From Bacteroidales bacterium (GTDB taxonomy: Bacteria > Bacteroidota > Bacteroidia > Bacteroidales > UBA4417): 64,000 bases of DNA. The stretch lies in contig JAURYB010000079.1 in assembly GCA_030654075.1 (NCBI GenBank), forward strand, positions 1 to 64,000, in the 5' to 3' direction. The position numbers and the translations under genes were made by a program. The notes below the pieces were generated by a model that was given only the letters and a program-made list of their open reading frames with translations, was not told where the DNA came from and did not search any database. Below, one piece after another: positions 1 through 9,632 of this stretch; the first letter of the stretch is position 1; the number at the start of each line of letters is the position of its first letter.

Positions 1-776
1 TCAAGTTGAATTTTAGAGTACTTTAGCTGAATCCTGACCTTTTTATCATCGGTTTCAACTTTGAAATCAAGATTAGTAGGAATTAACTTACCATCCACAT
101 CGTCAAATTCGCCATAAGTGGCTATAAACCTTCGGCTGTCACGCTCAGCTTCCTTGAGTAAGACCTTCAAAATTTTAAAGTTTTCAGAGTCAAGCCATAT
201 ACTTTGAATCGGGATATTGATGTCATCCTCGCTGCGGCGAACATACCTGCGGAGTTTTCGCCTGTTCACAGTAGATAATTTATATTGCTGGTTTTCGACT
301 GAGGCTTTAAAGGTATTCGACTCGTATAACGAAAAATCATTTCCTATCAGAAATGCCTGTGCCATATCGTAATCCAGCGTTTTATTGAGCAATTGATTGA
401 TATAGGTAAAATCATGTAAGAAATATGTATTACTCAACCTGTTTATGTATTTGATCGAATCAGGGGTAAGCATGAATCGTACAGCTTCAATTCCAAGCGC
501 GGGAGTAATGGAAATCCAGATGATACTGTCGTAATCAATGCGCAGATTCCCGGAAACGGTTGTTTTCTTGTGATCAATCTGGTAAGTCACACTAAACTTA
601 GCTGAAAACTGATCAAACTTCAGTTCATGTTCTTTTAACTTATTTGTCAGAAATTCAGTGCCCTGCTCTTTTATTGGCTCCTTAACGGCTTTGCGGCTTC
701 CTGTACAAGCCCCAAAACCTGATGCCATAAATACCAATATAATCCATTGTACAAGCTTTCTGGTAAATCTATTCAT
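1..776 (-). CDS. DUF4292-type lipoprotein (3' end cut by window edge)
   Basis: Reading the minus strand from the ATG at 776 gives an open frame that runs off the left edge (about 258 codons seen). The N-terminus has a short hydrophobic stretch ending in a lipobox-like GFGAC, so I expect an outer-membrane lipoprotein. The following region (KFDQFSAKFSVTY, then an IDYDSIIWISI stretch) resembles the Bacteroidetes DUF4292 family, which has an LolA/LolB-like fold and no settled function. Its start overlaps the stop of the upstream TPR gene by 8 bases, which suggests translational coupling. The family name is from memory of typical sequences; the lipoprotein call is firmer than the family call. Confidence 0.7.
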   Translation of the reverse strand, partial: MNRFTRKLVQWIILVFMASGFGACTGSRKAVKEPIKEQGTEFLTNKLKEHELKFDQFSAKFSVTYQIDHKKTTVSGNLRIDYDSIIWISITPALGIEAVRFMLTPDSIKYINRLSNTYFLHDFTYINQLLNKTLDYDMAQAFLIGNDFSLYESNTFKASVENQQYKLSTVNRRKLRRYVRRSEDDINIPIQSIWLDSENFKILKVLLKEAERDSRRFIATYGEFDDVDGKLIPTNLDFKVETDDKKVRIQLKYSKIQL

Positions 777-2511
777 AGAGCTTCCTTTCTTTTATTTTTT
801 TCTCCAGGAACTCTGAGCCTTTACCATTTTTTTGCGCATTCTGCCATTGAATCATTGCCTTATCGGTATTTCCAAGCTTGAAGTAAATATCACCCAGATG
901 TTCTAATAAATCCGCGTCAGGCGAAGGGGTGGCGGCAACAGCTTTTTCAACCCATTCAACAGCTTCGGAGTATCTGCCAAGTTTATATAAAACCCAACCA
1001 TACGTATCCATGTTAGCTGCATTGGCCGGGTCTAATTTCACGGATTTGGATGACATCGTCTCAGCTTTATCGAGATTTTCATTTCGTAACGAAAGATAAT
1101 AGGCGTAATTGTTGAGGACATAACTGTTTTCAGGTTGAAGTTTTAATGCATTTTCATAATTATCGTCCGATAAACGGTAATTTTTCAACCGATTATACGT
1201 GTCGCCCAGGTATGTGTAAAACTGAACCAGAAGTATATTGTTTCCGCTTATGAGTTTTACTCCGGAATTGAAACTCTCGATGGCATCTTCATACTTACTT
1301 TTCTCAAGGCAGGCTACTCCTTTAAACAAATAGGGTACTGGCAGGAGCGGAAAGAGTTCTATGGCACGGCTACTCTCAGATTCTAATGCGGGGTAGTCTG
1401 ACAGCTGAATTTCGGCGTTGAGCAGGCTTTCCCAAACAGCATAGCGGCTGCTGTCAATAGCAATCACTTTTCTGAATTCATCGCGTGCTTCAGCGTATTT
1501 TTTATCGTCGAGAAGGAAATCGCCATATATAGAGTGAGCTTTGGCTTCATCGGGATGGGTTTGAACCAGGATTTGTGCAAGTCCCATAATTTCCGCTTTG
1601 TTTTTATCATACATTTCGTTCCCCGAAAAAATAGCCAGCAGCACTCTGATTTTGGTATCAATATCCAGTTGGGGATTAGCAAAACCAAGCTTTAATTCGT
1701 CGATTGAACGTTTTATATCTCCTTTTTTTCTGTAATAATCGGATAAAGTAATATGAATATACGGATTGTCAGGATCTTTACTCAGAATTTGCTGGTAATA
1801 TTTGGCAGCTTCATCAGGTTTACCTGCCTGCATATACATTTCGGCTATCATTGAGACATAACGGGTTTCCTGGTCAGGAAATTCCTTGATGAGTTTTTGA
1901 ATTTCTGCTGTTGCTTGTTCTGTCTTCTTCTGAATCAGGTAGATACGATGCTTTTGTAAAGAAATCTCTTCGGTTACGCCCAGTTGTTCTTCAATTTTAT
2001 CATACGTTACTATCGCATTTTTACCATCATCGTTGATCAGGTATGCATTAGCAAGCTCATACAGGTAATCAACACTGCCAGGATACTGTTTCACCAGATT
2101 CTCGCATGTTTCCAGGAGTTCTTTTTTCATGCCTGATTTACCATAAATTTCAACCAACAGCAGTTTATACCATTTGTTTTCAGGTTCCAGTTCAGCTGCC
2201 TGTTCTGCATAACGGGCAGCCATGCTGTAATCGCTTGCATCGAAGTACATTTGCGCAAGCTCATACATAGAGGCTGAATGCTGTGGGTTTTTAGCAAGAC
2301 ATGATTCAAAAAGCCCCATTGCTTTGGCTGTTTCGCCTATTAATTTTGCATTGGTCGCGTCAATATAAATATTGGTAACTTCCTCATAGTTGGCAGCTGT
2401 TTCGGCTGTTGTTTCCGTTTTGTGCTTCTTTTTCTTCTCACGTTTCTGCGAAAATCCTTCCCCGGGCCATATAATGACCAGTAAAAGTAGTATTGTGATT
2501 ATTTTATTCAT
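769..2511 (-). CDS. Secreted TPR-repeat protein
   Basis: A 580-residue protein with an N-terminal signal peptide (hydrophobic residues 4-20, then a lysine-rich patch) followed by about a dozen tetratricopeptide repeats over residues 50-560. The repeats show recurrent A-x-x-x-Y/F-P-x-N/D patterns such as LNPQHSASMYELAQMY and LQPENSYVLNNYAYYLS. TPR arrays are protein-protein scaffolds; here it is probably periplasmic or at the inner face of the outer membrane. It overlaps the downstream DUF4292 lipoprotein gene by 8 bases, and dut lies 141 bases upstream. The shared operon suggests the lipoprotein as a partner, which is an inference. No catalytic domain is visible. Confidence 0.85.
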   Translation of the reverse strand: MNKIITILLLLVIIWPGEGFSQKREKKKKHKTETTAETAANYEEVTNIYIDATNAKLIGETAKAMGLFESCLAKNPQHSASMYELAQMYFDASDYSMAARYAEQAAELEPENKWYKLLLVEIYGKSGMKKELLETCENLVKQYPGSVDYLYELANAYLINDDGKNAIVTYDKIEEQLGVTEEISLQKHRIYLIQKKTEQATAEIQKLIKEFPDQETRYVSMIAEMYMQAGKPDEAAKYYQQILSKDPDNPYIHITLSDYYRKKGDIKRSIDELKLGFANPQLDIDTKIRVLLAIFSGNEMYDKNKAEIMGLAQILVQTHPDEAKAHSIYGDFLLDDKKYAEARDEFRKVIAIDSSRYAVWESLLNAEIQLSDYPALESESSRAIELFPLLPVPYLFKGVACLEKSKYEDAIESFNSGVKLISGNNILLVQFYTYLGDTYNRLKNYRLSDDNYENALKLQPENSYVLNNYAYYLSLRNENLDKAETMSSKSVKLDPANAANMDTYGWVLYKLGRYSEAVEWVEKAVAATPSPDADLLEHLGDIYFKLGNTDKAMIQWQNAQKNGKGSEFLEKKIKERKLYE

Positions 2512-2652
2512 TCAGTTGGTTATCTAATTATTATTATTTATACCTGGAGCCTGTCCGAAACCCTTTCCCAGGCTACGTGTCTCTCAGTCTCCTGGTCCCT
2601 TAGTCTCCCATTCTCCCTACTCCCAGTCCACCACTTTCCCACTCGAAAAAGT

Positions 2653-3087
2653 CTACTTCACTCCCGTATGCCCGAATCCGCCCTCACCTCTTTCGGTAAC
2701 CGACAATGATTCAACCTCATTCCAGTTTATATGTTCAAAGCGGGCAATTATCATCTGCGCAATTCGTTCGCCGGGCTCAAGTGTAAATGGAACGTCAGAG
2801 AGATTTACAAGTATAACTTTTATTTCGCCACGGTAATCAGGATCAATGGTTCCTGGTGTATTTACGATAGAAATTCCATGCTTTGCAGCCAGTCCACTTC
2901 GTGGCCGGACCTGGGCTTCGTAGCCTTCCGGTAACTCAATATACAAACCTGTCGGAACCATTGCTCTCTCAAGGGTTTTTAAAACTAATGAATTTTCAAG
3001 ATCGGCTCTCAGATCTAAACCAGCCGAGTGAACTGTAGCATATTGTGGCAAAGGAAAACGTGAGCGGTTTACAATATTAACTTGCAT
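2653..3087 (-). CDS. dut: Deoxyuridine 5'-triphosphate nucleotidohydrolase (dUTPase)
   Basis: At 144 residues it has the normal length of the trimeric dUTPases, which cleave dUTP to dUMP and pyrophosphate, keeping uracil out of DNA and feeding dTMP synthesis. The conserved motifs appear in order: AGLDLRA near the start, [12 protein letters not shown], the uridine-binding [11 protein letters not shown] with its catalytic Asp, GERIAQMII, and the flexible C-terminal [10 protein letters not shown] arm that closes over the phosphates. It sits between the flippase gene (stop of this gene is downstream of it, 26-base gap) and the TPR gene, all on the minus strand. The polypyrimidine-rich spacer at 2560-2645 separates it from the TPR gene. 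Confidence 0.97.
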   Translation of the reverse strand: MQVNIVNRSRFPLPQYATVHSAGLDLRADLENSLVLKTLERAMVPTGLYIELPEGYEAQVRPRSGLAAKHGISIVNTPGTIDPDYRGEIKVILVNLSDVPFTLEPGERIAQMIIARFEHINWNEVESLSVTERGEGGFGHTGVK

Positions 3088-3113
3088 GGCAATTAACAGG
3101 TTTAAGTATTTAT

Positions 3114-4595
3114 TTATGTGCGTTTTAACAATGATTTAAGCCTTGTGATATCAATTTTTTCTCTTTTCAGAACAAAAGTAATGAAACCAATTATGTACAA
3201 AGTATTAAGTGCAATACGTGCGCCTAATGCGGGTGGTGCGATAAAAACGCTGATAAGGTAAATAGCAATTCCAGTAAAGAAATACATAATTATGGTCTTC
3301 CAGTCATAAGGAATCGGGTAGAATTTACGACTCAGGTAATAACTGAAAATTACCATCGAAAGATAACTGAAAAGATATCCCCATGCCGCAGCCATGAAAC
3401 CATAAACCGGCATGAAAATAATGTTTATTACCAGGTTAATACCCAACCCCAGCAATGTAATTGTTACGGCATACTGGGTTTTACCGGACAATTTATACCA
3501 CATCGACAAATTGAATACTACTCCAAGCAGAATATTGGCTATCAACATAATAGGCAATATTGATATTCCACTTCTGAATTCTTTCCCCAGTAAAAGTGCA
3601 AAAAGTTCAGGATACATGGCTATTCCCAGAAAAATAAGAACACAAAAAGCCACGAAATATTTCATTACGTCTGCATAAATTTTCTTCATATCCTCGCGTG
3701 CCGAGGATGCAAAGAAAAAGGGTTCGGCTGCATAACGGAACATCTGTACAAAAAGAACCATAAATACCGCCAGCTTCACATTGGCATTGAAAATCCCCAA
3801 CTGATCCTGCCACGGTGAGGTTGCGGGAGCAAAAAAACGGAAGAAAATCCGGCTGATAAAATCGTTGGCAACACCTGGCAACCCGGCAACCATAAGCGGA
3901 AGAGAATAGATCATTAACTCCTGCAATTGCTTTTTCGAAAATACAAATTGCATGTTGAGCAACCTGGGAATAAATAGCAAAAGTGATACAATACAGCTCA
4001 GAAGGATTGCCATTAATATGTACCCATAATCGGGTGTGGCAGGAATAAATCTGAGCAAAAAAGAGTCGGGATGCGAAATAAAATACGTTGGTAAGGCAAA
4101 GAATAAAAAGACGTTAAAACCAACCTCCGAAAGTATTTTTATGCTTCGGAATGCAGTAAACTTGAACGCTTTGTTTTTAAACCTCAACTCAGCAAAAAGT
4201 ATAGCTGTAAAACAGTCAATGGCAAGGATAAGGGCAGCATATATGATATAAGTTGCCGGGTGTTGAGTAAAAACACTAAGCTGACCTGAGAACAAAGCTA
4301 TTAAAAGCAGGAACGACAACGAGGTTGCTCCCAGCGACATCAGGGCAGTTGAAAAAATTACTTCCGCACGGCTTTTATCCTTGCTTGCAAAACGAAAAAA
4401 TCCGGTTTCCATCCCGAATGTCAGCACTACCTGTAAAAGAGCTATGTAGGCCAGCAATTCGGACGCCAGCCCATAATTGCCCGTGGTAAGCATGCGGGTA
4501 TATAAGGGAACAAAAAAGAAATTAATGATCCTGGCAACAATAGAGCTCAGCCCATATATTGCAGTTTGCCCGGCCAGTTGTTTTAATGGATTCAA
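3114..4595 (-). CDS. Polysaccharide/lipid flippase, MOP superfamily (Wzx-like)
   Basis: A 493-residue polytopic membrane protein with about 12-14 hydrophobic helices spread over its length. The N-terminal [30 protein letters not shown] pattern is typical of oligosaccharide flippases of the polysaccharide-synthesis family, which move undecaprenyl-linked glycans across the inner membrane. There is no neighbouring glycan gene cluster, so it is probably a conserved housekeeping member rather than part of a capsule locus. It ends 26 bases before dut and is likely co-transcribed with dut, the TPR gene and the lipoprotein gene. The substrate cannot be read from the sequence. Confidence 0.88.
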   Translation of the reverse strand: MNPLKQLAGQTAIYGLSSIVARIINFFFVPLYTRMLTTGNYGLASELLAYIALLQVVLTFGMETGFFRFASKDKSRAEVIFSTALMSLGATSLSFLLLIALFSGQLSVFTQHPATYIIYAALILAIDCFTAILFAELRFKNKAFKFTAFRSIKILSEVGFNVFLFFALPTYFISHPDSFLLRFIPATPDYGYILMAILLSCIVSLLLFIPRLLNMQFVFSKKQLQELMIYSLPLMVAGLPGVANDFISRIFFRFFAPATSPWQDQLGIFNANVKLAVFMVLFVQMFRYAAEPFFFASSAREDMKKIYADVMKYFVAFCVLIFLGIAMYPELFALLLGKEFRSGISILPIMLIANILLGVVFNLSMWYKLSGKTQYAVTITLLGLGINLVINIIFMPVYGFMAAAWGYLFSYLSMVIFSYYLSRKFYPIPYDWKTIIMYFFTGIAIYLISVFIAPPALGARIALNTLYIIGFITFVLKREKIDITRLKSLLKRT

Positions 4596-4733
4596 ACAGG
4601 TAATTTAATTAAACGGTGCAAAAGTAAGGAAATAGTGTCTACACAGTACATATTGTTGATTGCGTGGCTTGGACAGTTAACAAATATTAAGGTTCTGAAG
4701 CACTATGAATTGGAGAAGAAGAGAAGCGGAAAA

Positions 4734-7700
4734 TTATAATGCATCCTTCATCGGAAGTTTTACAAAGAAAGTAGTGCCTTTGCCCGGAACTGTTTCGAAC
4801 CAAATACGTCCTAAGGAATTATCGATTATATTCTTGACCATAGCCAAACCAAGGCCCATTCCTGCAGTTTTAGTAGTAAAATTCGGTGAGAAAATCCGTG
4901 TTTGACTGTCCGTAGGAATACCGGTGCCATTATCCTGGAAACTAATTTCGCATACATTATCAACTACTGCTAGTTTTATCCGGATTCTTCCTTGCCTGTC
5001 GTCCGAAATAGCCTGTAATGCATTCTTTATCAAATTATTAAACACCCTTAGTATCTGGTTGGGGTCGGCTTTAATAATGCATTCCTTCTGATCGGTATCA
5101 AACGAGATTTTACAGTCCGATTGATCGTGGAATAATGCTACCGATTGCTGAATAAGAGGAATAACATCGAATTGTTGAATCTGAGGTTCAGGCATTTGCG
5201 CAAAATCCGAAAATTCAGTGGCTATGGACGAAAGGGTATCAATCTGCATGATCAACGTTTGCGAAAACCTTTTCAGCCTGACATCCCAATCAGGTGCTTT
5301 GTCGTTCCACGCTTTCATCAATAACTGCATGCTGAGTTTAATAGGTGTAAGCGGATTTTTAATTTCATGAGCTACCTGTCGTGCCATTAGCCTCCACGCA
5401 CTTTCACGCTCGCTACGGGCAAGCAGCTCAGCGCTTTTCTCCATTTCATCAATCATCCGGTTGTATTCATCAACCAGGCGTCCGATTTCATCCTTCCTGG
5501 TCCATCCGATCTTTGCGTTTTTATCACCTATTTTTACCCTACTAAACTGGTTTCCAATTTGTTGCAAAGGTCTGGTGATATATCTCGACAATAGTAAGGC
5601 CAGCATAACCGTTATAACAATCATCAATAAATAAATATTCGCCAAGGCCGAAATAAGGCCTGAAATCTCCCGTCGTATTTCTTCCTGTTTTGCAAAATAA
5701 GGCAAGTTAAGGTATCCCAATAACCGGTTATCTATATTTCGAACGGGCGTATATGCTGACAAGAAAGAATAAGAGCCAATTCTCTCCCGTTGAATAAAAA
5801 AGGATTTTTTATCAACCATTAATTGTTGAGCACCAGAAGGATTAATTTGCCCGGAAATCATTCCTTCCCTGAAAATCTGATCCCTGGATGAGGCAAGAAG
5901 AAATCCTGCTGAATTATAAATATTTATATCGGTAAAATAAGTGTTCGAAAGATTAAGCAGTAAATCTGATAATTCTTCCTGGTGAACAGCATCAAAAGAG
6001 GGGAAAGTTCCATACCTGGTTTCGAGGTCTACCAATACAGAATTTAGTTTTTCACTAAGAATTTCATTATTCTTATTTGCATTCAACTTATTAATAAACA
6101 ATAAACTAACCGTTACCAATACAATTGACGAGATAACAATTGATGAGATCATTATTACCTGGAGCCGCAAACGGAATGTATAAATTCCCAGACTCCAATT
6201 CAAAGTTGATCCTTTAAGCCAGTTTATCAGCAACAGCATTACCAGTAGCAAAAGGAACAAATATGAGAACGGAGAAACAGAATCAGATGTACGTGGAACC
6301 TCTCTGCTCAAAACAATCATTGTATTCTGATCTATGTTCAAAACGAAATGACTATAGCCATTAGAGATAAAAAATCCCTGTTCCGATTTGGTTTGCCGGA
6401 TATGCCTGTTATCAATATCAAACGAAAATTTTCCTACATTTTTTACTAGTTCTCCCTTGTCGTAAAATGCATAAGAATAACCCGACAAATTATCTGAATT
6501 CGCATTTTTAGTATCGAAAAGCAATTCCGGATAGCCTAAGCCTTTCCATATATCATTGGAACTTATTTCGACAAAAATAGTATGTGGATTATCGCTATCT
6601 GCATCTTCTATTTTTAAAGGTATTTTTCCCAGATAGTACATAGCATCAATCGATTGCCGTAAGAAAAATAAACCGGGAATGGATACAGGCCGCATAAATT
6701 GATCAATTTTCCCGTCAAAATATTCATCACATCCGGTTATTATATTTCCCGGCTTTATACTGAGTTTTTTATCGTGCTGGCAAACTGTTATCTGAACCAG
6801 GTATTTGCTCCAATATCCAGAGAAATATTTATCCTTAATGTAATCCGATACTTCGTTTAAAGCAGAATCAGACTTAGCATCAGCCAAATTTATCAGAAGT
6901 TTTTTATCCAGTTTGATACTTTTGGACGCTTCATTAAAATAATACTCAGCCAGGTTGTCTCTTGCATCCGAAAGATGTGTTGCCAATATTCTGCGCTTTT
7001 CGTGTTCCCGGATTGTTTCTGATTTATTGACGATATAGGTTGCCATTGCCGACAACACGATTACAGTTGAAATTACCAGGCTGATACGGTATTTACCAGA
7101 TAAGTTAACATTTATCTGGAAATACAAAATAAGAAGCAATGCCATTAATAACAATGTAATAACGGGGTCGAAACTCCCGGCAGCATAGGTCATGATTGCA
7201 TATGCCGGAACACCCGTCAGCGCAATATAGATGTATAGATTGATATTTCGGATCCAATTTATTAAACACTTTCCGGCAATTTCGAAAAGGATTAAAAATC
7301 CCAATAATAATGAAGCTATAATAAGCACTCCTACGTGACTGATATGAGGTAAACTTAAAATATTTTCGAAACGGAACGAAATACTGGAATTCAGCACAAG
7401 TTCTGATATTGTCTGAGTCAGAAAATAATAAAAAGAAATTAAGACCAGAATAAGAAGTACCGCTGCAATTTTTATAAACAGAGTGGATTTCAACTGCCTT
7501 TTCTCCTGGGAAGAAATATATTTAAATGCAAAATAGCTTAACTGAACACCAATCAAAGTGTTTATTAAGAAGTCACCAAGAGAAGGCAATAGTTCAGATG
7601 AAGCGAAATAAGCCGGATTAAATAATTGTATCTGGTAAAGATCAGCCGGGAAACGAAAATAAAACTGTATAGCTCTTAGTATGATTACGTCGAAAACGAA

Positions 7701-8444
7701 AAAGACAAAATAAAGCCATTTGAGCTTCAATTCGCTGATTAATAACTTATACATCAGCAAAACCGCTGAAATCAGGCAGAGGAGACTCGTGATAAATAAA
7801 GTAAAAATCAGATATTGCAGCCAGAGAGCCAGTTCAAAGGGCTGCTCATAAGTTAAACTAAAAAGAAATTTTCCTGCAAGACTATTTATATTGTATTCCC
7901 CCTCCGTAAGCTCAATTGCTGCATTATCCGGTGCACTGAAGCGTTTATAAAAACCAGATGGGAGGTATTCGTTGGAAAATTTATAATTATAGCGTATTAA
8001 CTGCAGTGCAATAATTATATCGTTTTTAACCTGTAGTTGTTTTACCAGGTAATACCCACTTCCGCTGCGAACCACATCGGATGTAAAGTTTTCGCTATCC
8101 TTTATAAACGGCGCTGCAAAAACATTATCGGTCCAATACTTTAAACTGTCATTCTGATATACTAATATTTCGATTCCTTTTTCGGCTAAGGAATTATGAT
8201 GGTTCTTATCCAGAAATTCAGTGAATGAATATTTATCCCGATTATTTTGAGAAGAAACATTTTTGATTTCTGCATCAAGGTCTGTAAATGCATCAGCAAT
8301 TTCTGAAGTTAATCGTTTTGAAACATTTTGAGGAGCGTAATATCTTTTTATAGACGACGAAATAAAAAAAGCAGATAAAAAAAACACCAGGCTTAAAAAA
8401 AGCATGATAAGGATGTGTTTTTTTGGTTTTTGCCGTGTAATCAT
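4734..8444 (-). CDS. Large membrane sensor histidine kinase, NtrY-like
   Basis: A 1236-residue sensor kinase. The N-terminal helix (about residues 10-32) precedes an extracytoplasmic region. A long polytopic section (roughly 205-465) is followed by a second extracytoplasmic region, two more helices near 725-790, a third sensor segment, and a last helix near 935-955. The cytoplasmic end has a HAMP domain (about 955-1010), the phosphoacceptor His1026 in AHEIKNPLTPIKLS, the N box NLIKNALQA, and the G boxes DNGTGIP and GMGLGLAMVKNI. HEIKNPLTPI is characteristic of NtrY-type kinases. No response regulator gene is adjacent, so the partner and signal are unknown. The kinase call is firm; the topology is by eye. 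Confidence 0.93.
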   Translation of the reverse strand: MITRQKPKKHILIMLFLSLVFFLSAFFISSSIKRYYAPQNVSKRLTSEIADAFTDLDAEIKNVSSQNNRDKYSFTEFLDKNHHNSLAEKGIEILVYQNDSLKYWTDNVFAAPFIKDSENFTSDVVRSGSGYYLVKQLQVKNDIIIALQLIRYNYKFSNEYLPSGFYKRFSAPDNAAIELTEGEYNINSLAGKFLFSLTYEQPFELALWLQYLIFTLFITSLLCLISAVLLMYKLLISELKLKWLYFVFFVFDVIILRAIQFYFRFPADLYQIQLFNPAYFASSELLPSLGDFLINTLIGVQLSYFAFKYISSQEKRQLKSTLFIKIAAVLLILVLISFYYFLTQTISELVLNSSISFRFENILSLPHISHVGVLIIASLLLGFLILFEIAGKCLINWIRNINLYIYIALTGVPAYAIMTYAAGSFDPVITLLLMALLLILYFQINVNLSGKYRISLVISTVIVLSAMATYIVNKSETIREHEKRRILATHLSDARDNLAEYYFNEASKSIKLDKKLLINLADAKSDSALNEVSDYIKDKYFSGYWSKYLVQITVCQHDKKLSIKPGNIITGCDEYFDGKIDQFMRPVSIPGLFFLRQSIDAMYYLGKIPLKIEDADSDNPHTIFVEISSNDIWKGLGYPELLFDTKNANSDNLSGYSYAFYDKGELVKNVGKFSFDIDNRHIRQTKSEQGFFISNGYSHFVLNIDQNTMIVLSREVPRTSDSVSPFSYLFLLLLVMLLLINWLKGSTLNWSLGIYTFRLRLQVIMISSIVISSIVLVTVSLLFINKLNANKNNEILSEKLNSVLVDLETRYGTFPSFDAVHQEELSDLLLNLSNTYFTDINIYNSAGFLLASSRDQIFREGMISGQINPSGAQQLMVDKKSFFIQRERIGSYSFLSAYTPVRNIDNRLLGYLNLPYFAKQEEIRREISGLISALANIYLLMIVITVMLALLLSRYITRPLQQIGNQFSRVKIGDKNAKIGWTRKDEIGRLVDEYNRMIDEMEKSAELLARSERESAWRLMARQVAHEIKNPLTPIKLSMQLLMKAWNDKAPDWDVRLKRFSQTLIMQIDTLSSIATEFSDFAQMPEPQIQQFDVIPLIQQSVALFHDQSDCKISFDTDQKECIIKADPNQILRVFNNLIKNALQAISDDRQGRIRIKLAVVDNVCEISFQDNGTGIPTDSQTRIFSPNFTTKTAGMGLGLAMVKNIIDNSLGRIWFETVPGKGTTFFVKLPMKDAL

Positions 8445-8583
8445 AGGGTAAACATTACAAACTCCAGTGTTATCAAGGGTTTCAGGGGCGACCTTATTAT
8501 GTGCGCTGTAATTAACGATCTCGGAAATTCCGGGGCCGAATATTACAGAGACTGCTCAGGCGAATATAGGGCTTAAAATCGGC

Positions 8584-9465
8584 TCATTTCATTTTTATCA
8601 CATAAATCAGGCTTGAATGGCCCTTATTTTGCCCGGAATTTAAATTGGACCAAAAACCATTCCATAAAGCAGGCATCCAACGCATTTTTCCACTCTTATA
8701 TTTTTCGCTTAGCAGGCTTACATAAAATGCATCAAATTTCATAGGCAGAATATTGACAATTGTAAACCCGAATTTTTCGGCAAGCAATTTTATATCTGAT
8801 TTTGTAAAATGATAGAGATGCCTGGGCAAATCATACCCTGCCCAAAACTGCCCATATTTTTTTGCATCGTACGCATCACAATTTGGAACTGCAATAATTA
8901 AGGTGCCCTGAGGTTTTACTAAATTTTTAAGTTGCTCCATCCGGCCGTTGAGATCCGCTACATGTTCGAGTACATGCCACATGGTTATAATATCGAACGA
9001 AGCTTTTGAAAAAGAGTTTAATTTCTCTTCAGGGAAAACCTGTAATCCATATTCGGAAATAGCGCGTGCCCTGGTTTTTTCGTCTGGTTCTATTCCGGTC
9101 GTTTTCCAGCCATGCTCCGACATGTAATTAAGAAATTGACCGGTAGCACAGCCGATATCCAGGATTTCGCCTTTTGGCTGTAATTTACTGATCATGGCAA
9201 GTTTTCGGCCCAGGGTATATTTACGCACCTGCTGGTAAACTGCTGCGAAAATTCCTTGCTTAGAATCCGAATGCGAAATATACTCAGCCGACTCATAATA
9301 TTTCCCTAGCTCCTCAGCTTTGGGCCTTGGATTTGTAAAACGGAAACCACATCCGGTACATTTAACAATTTCGAATTTTTCGCCGCTAAGGAAATAATCC
9401 TTTCCGGAAATAAACGGTTCAAATATTTCAGATCCGCAGACAGGGCAACTTTTTAATAACTCCAT
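8584..9465 (-). CDS. SAM-dependent methyltransferase with N-terminal zinc finger
   Basis: A 293-residue class I methyltransferase. An N-terminal zinc-finger-like motif (CPVCG near residue 8 and CTGCGFRFTNP near 36) is followed by the SAM-binding glycine motif EILDIGCATGQF and the post-motif DIITMWHVLEHV. The layout matches the Methyltransf_23-type proteins often found in polysaccharide or small-molecule modification in Bacteroidetes. The neighbours (histidine kinase downstream, mnmG upstream) do not indicate a substrate. The gene stands alone on the minus strand with spacers of about 140 and 167 bases. Confidence 0.88.
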   Translation of the reverse strand: MELLKSCPVCGSEIFEPFISGKDYFLSGEKFEIVKCTGCGFRFTNPRPKAEELGKYYESAEYISHSDSKQGIFAAVYQQVRKYTLGRKLAMISKLQPKGEILDIGCATGQFLNYMSEHGWKTTGIEPDEKTRARAISEYGLQVFPEEKLNSFSKASFDIITMWHVLEHVADLNGRMEQLKNLVKPQGTLIIAVPNCDAYDAKKYGQFWAGYDLPRHLYHFTKSDIKLLAEKFGFTIVNILPMKFDAFYVSLLSEKYKSGKMRWMPALWNGFWSNLNSGQNKGHSSLIYVIKMK

Positions 9466-9612
9466 TCAGTTTTTGTGTATTCGATGTAAGATAATATCAA
9501 TCTGATTTAAGAAAAACTATGCCCTGGTAGACAAGATACTTTTTCCCCGAAAATCCTTCCTAAGTAGTTTAGGCACTTATAACTTTAGTTCACTTCAGGC
9601 ACTTTATCACGA

Positions 9613-9628
9613 TGTTCCACGTGAAACA
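9613..9628 (+). promoter_or_regulatory. parS: parS centromere site, copy 1
   Basis: The 16-base sequence TGTTCCACGTGAAACA is a match to the known ParB/Spo0J binding consensus (TGTTNCACGTGNAACA), an inverted repeat around CACGTG. It lies 5 bases beyond the stop end of mnmG. ParB nucleates here and helps load SMC and segregate origin-proximal DNA. The window contains no parA or parB gene. Confidence 0.92.
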
Positions 9629-9632
9629 ATTT

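Noticed and set aside
2560-2645. Pyrimidine-rich CTCCC/TCTCC stretch as a possible triplex or regulatory element
   Set aside because: Similar purine/pyrimidine-biased spacers recur here (40.16 kb, 42.84 kb); it reads as low-complexity intergenic DNA without a defined structure.
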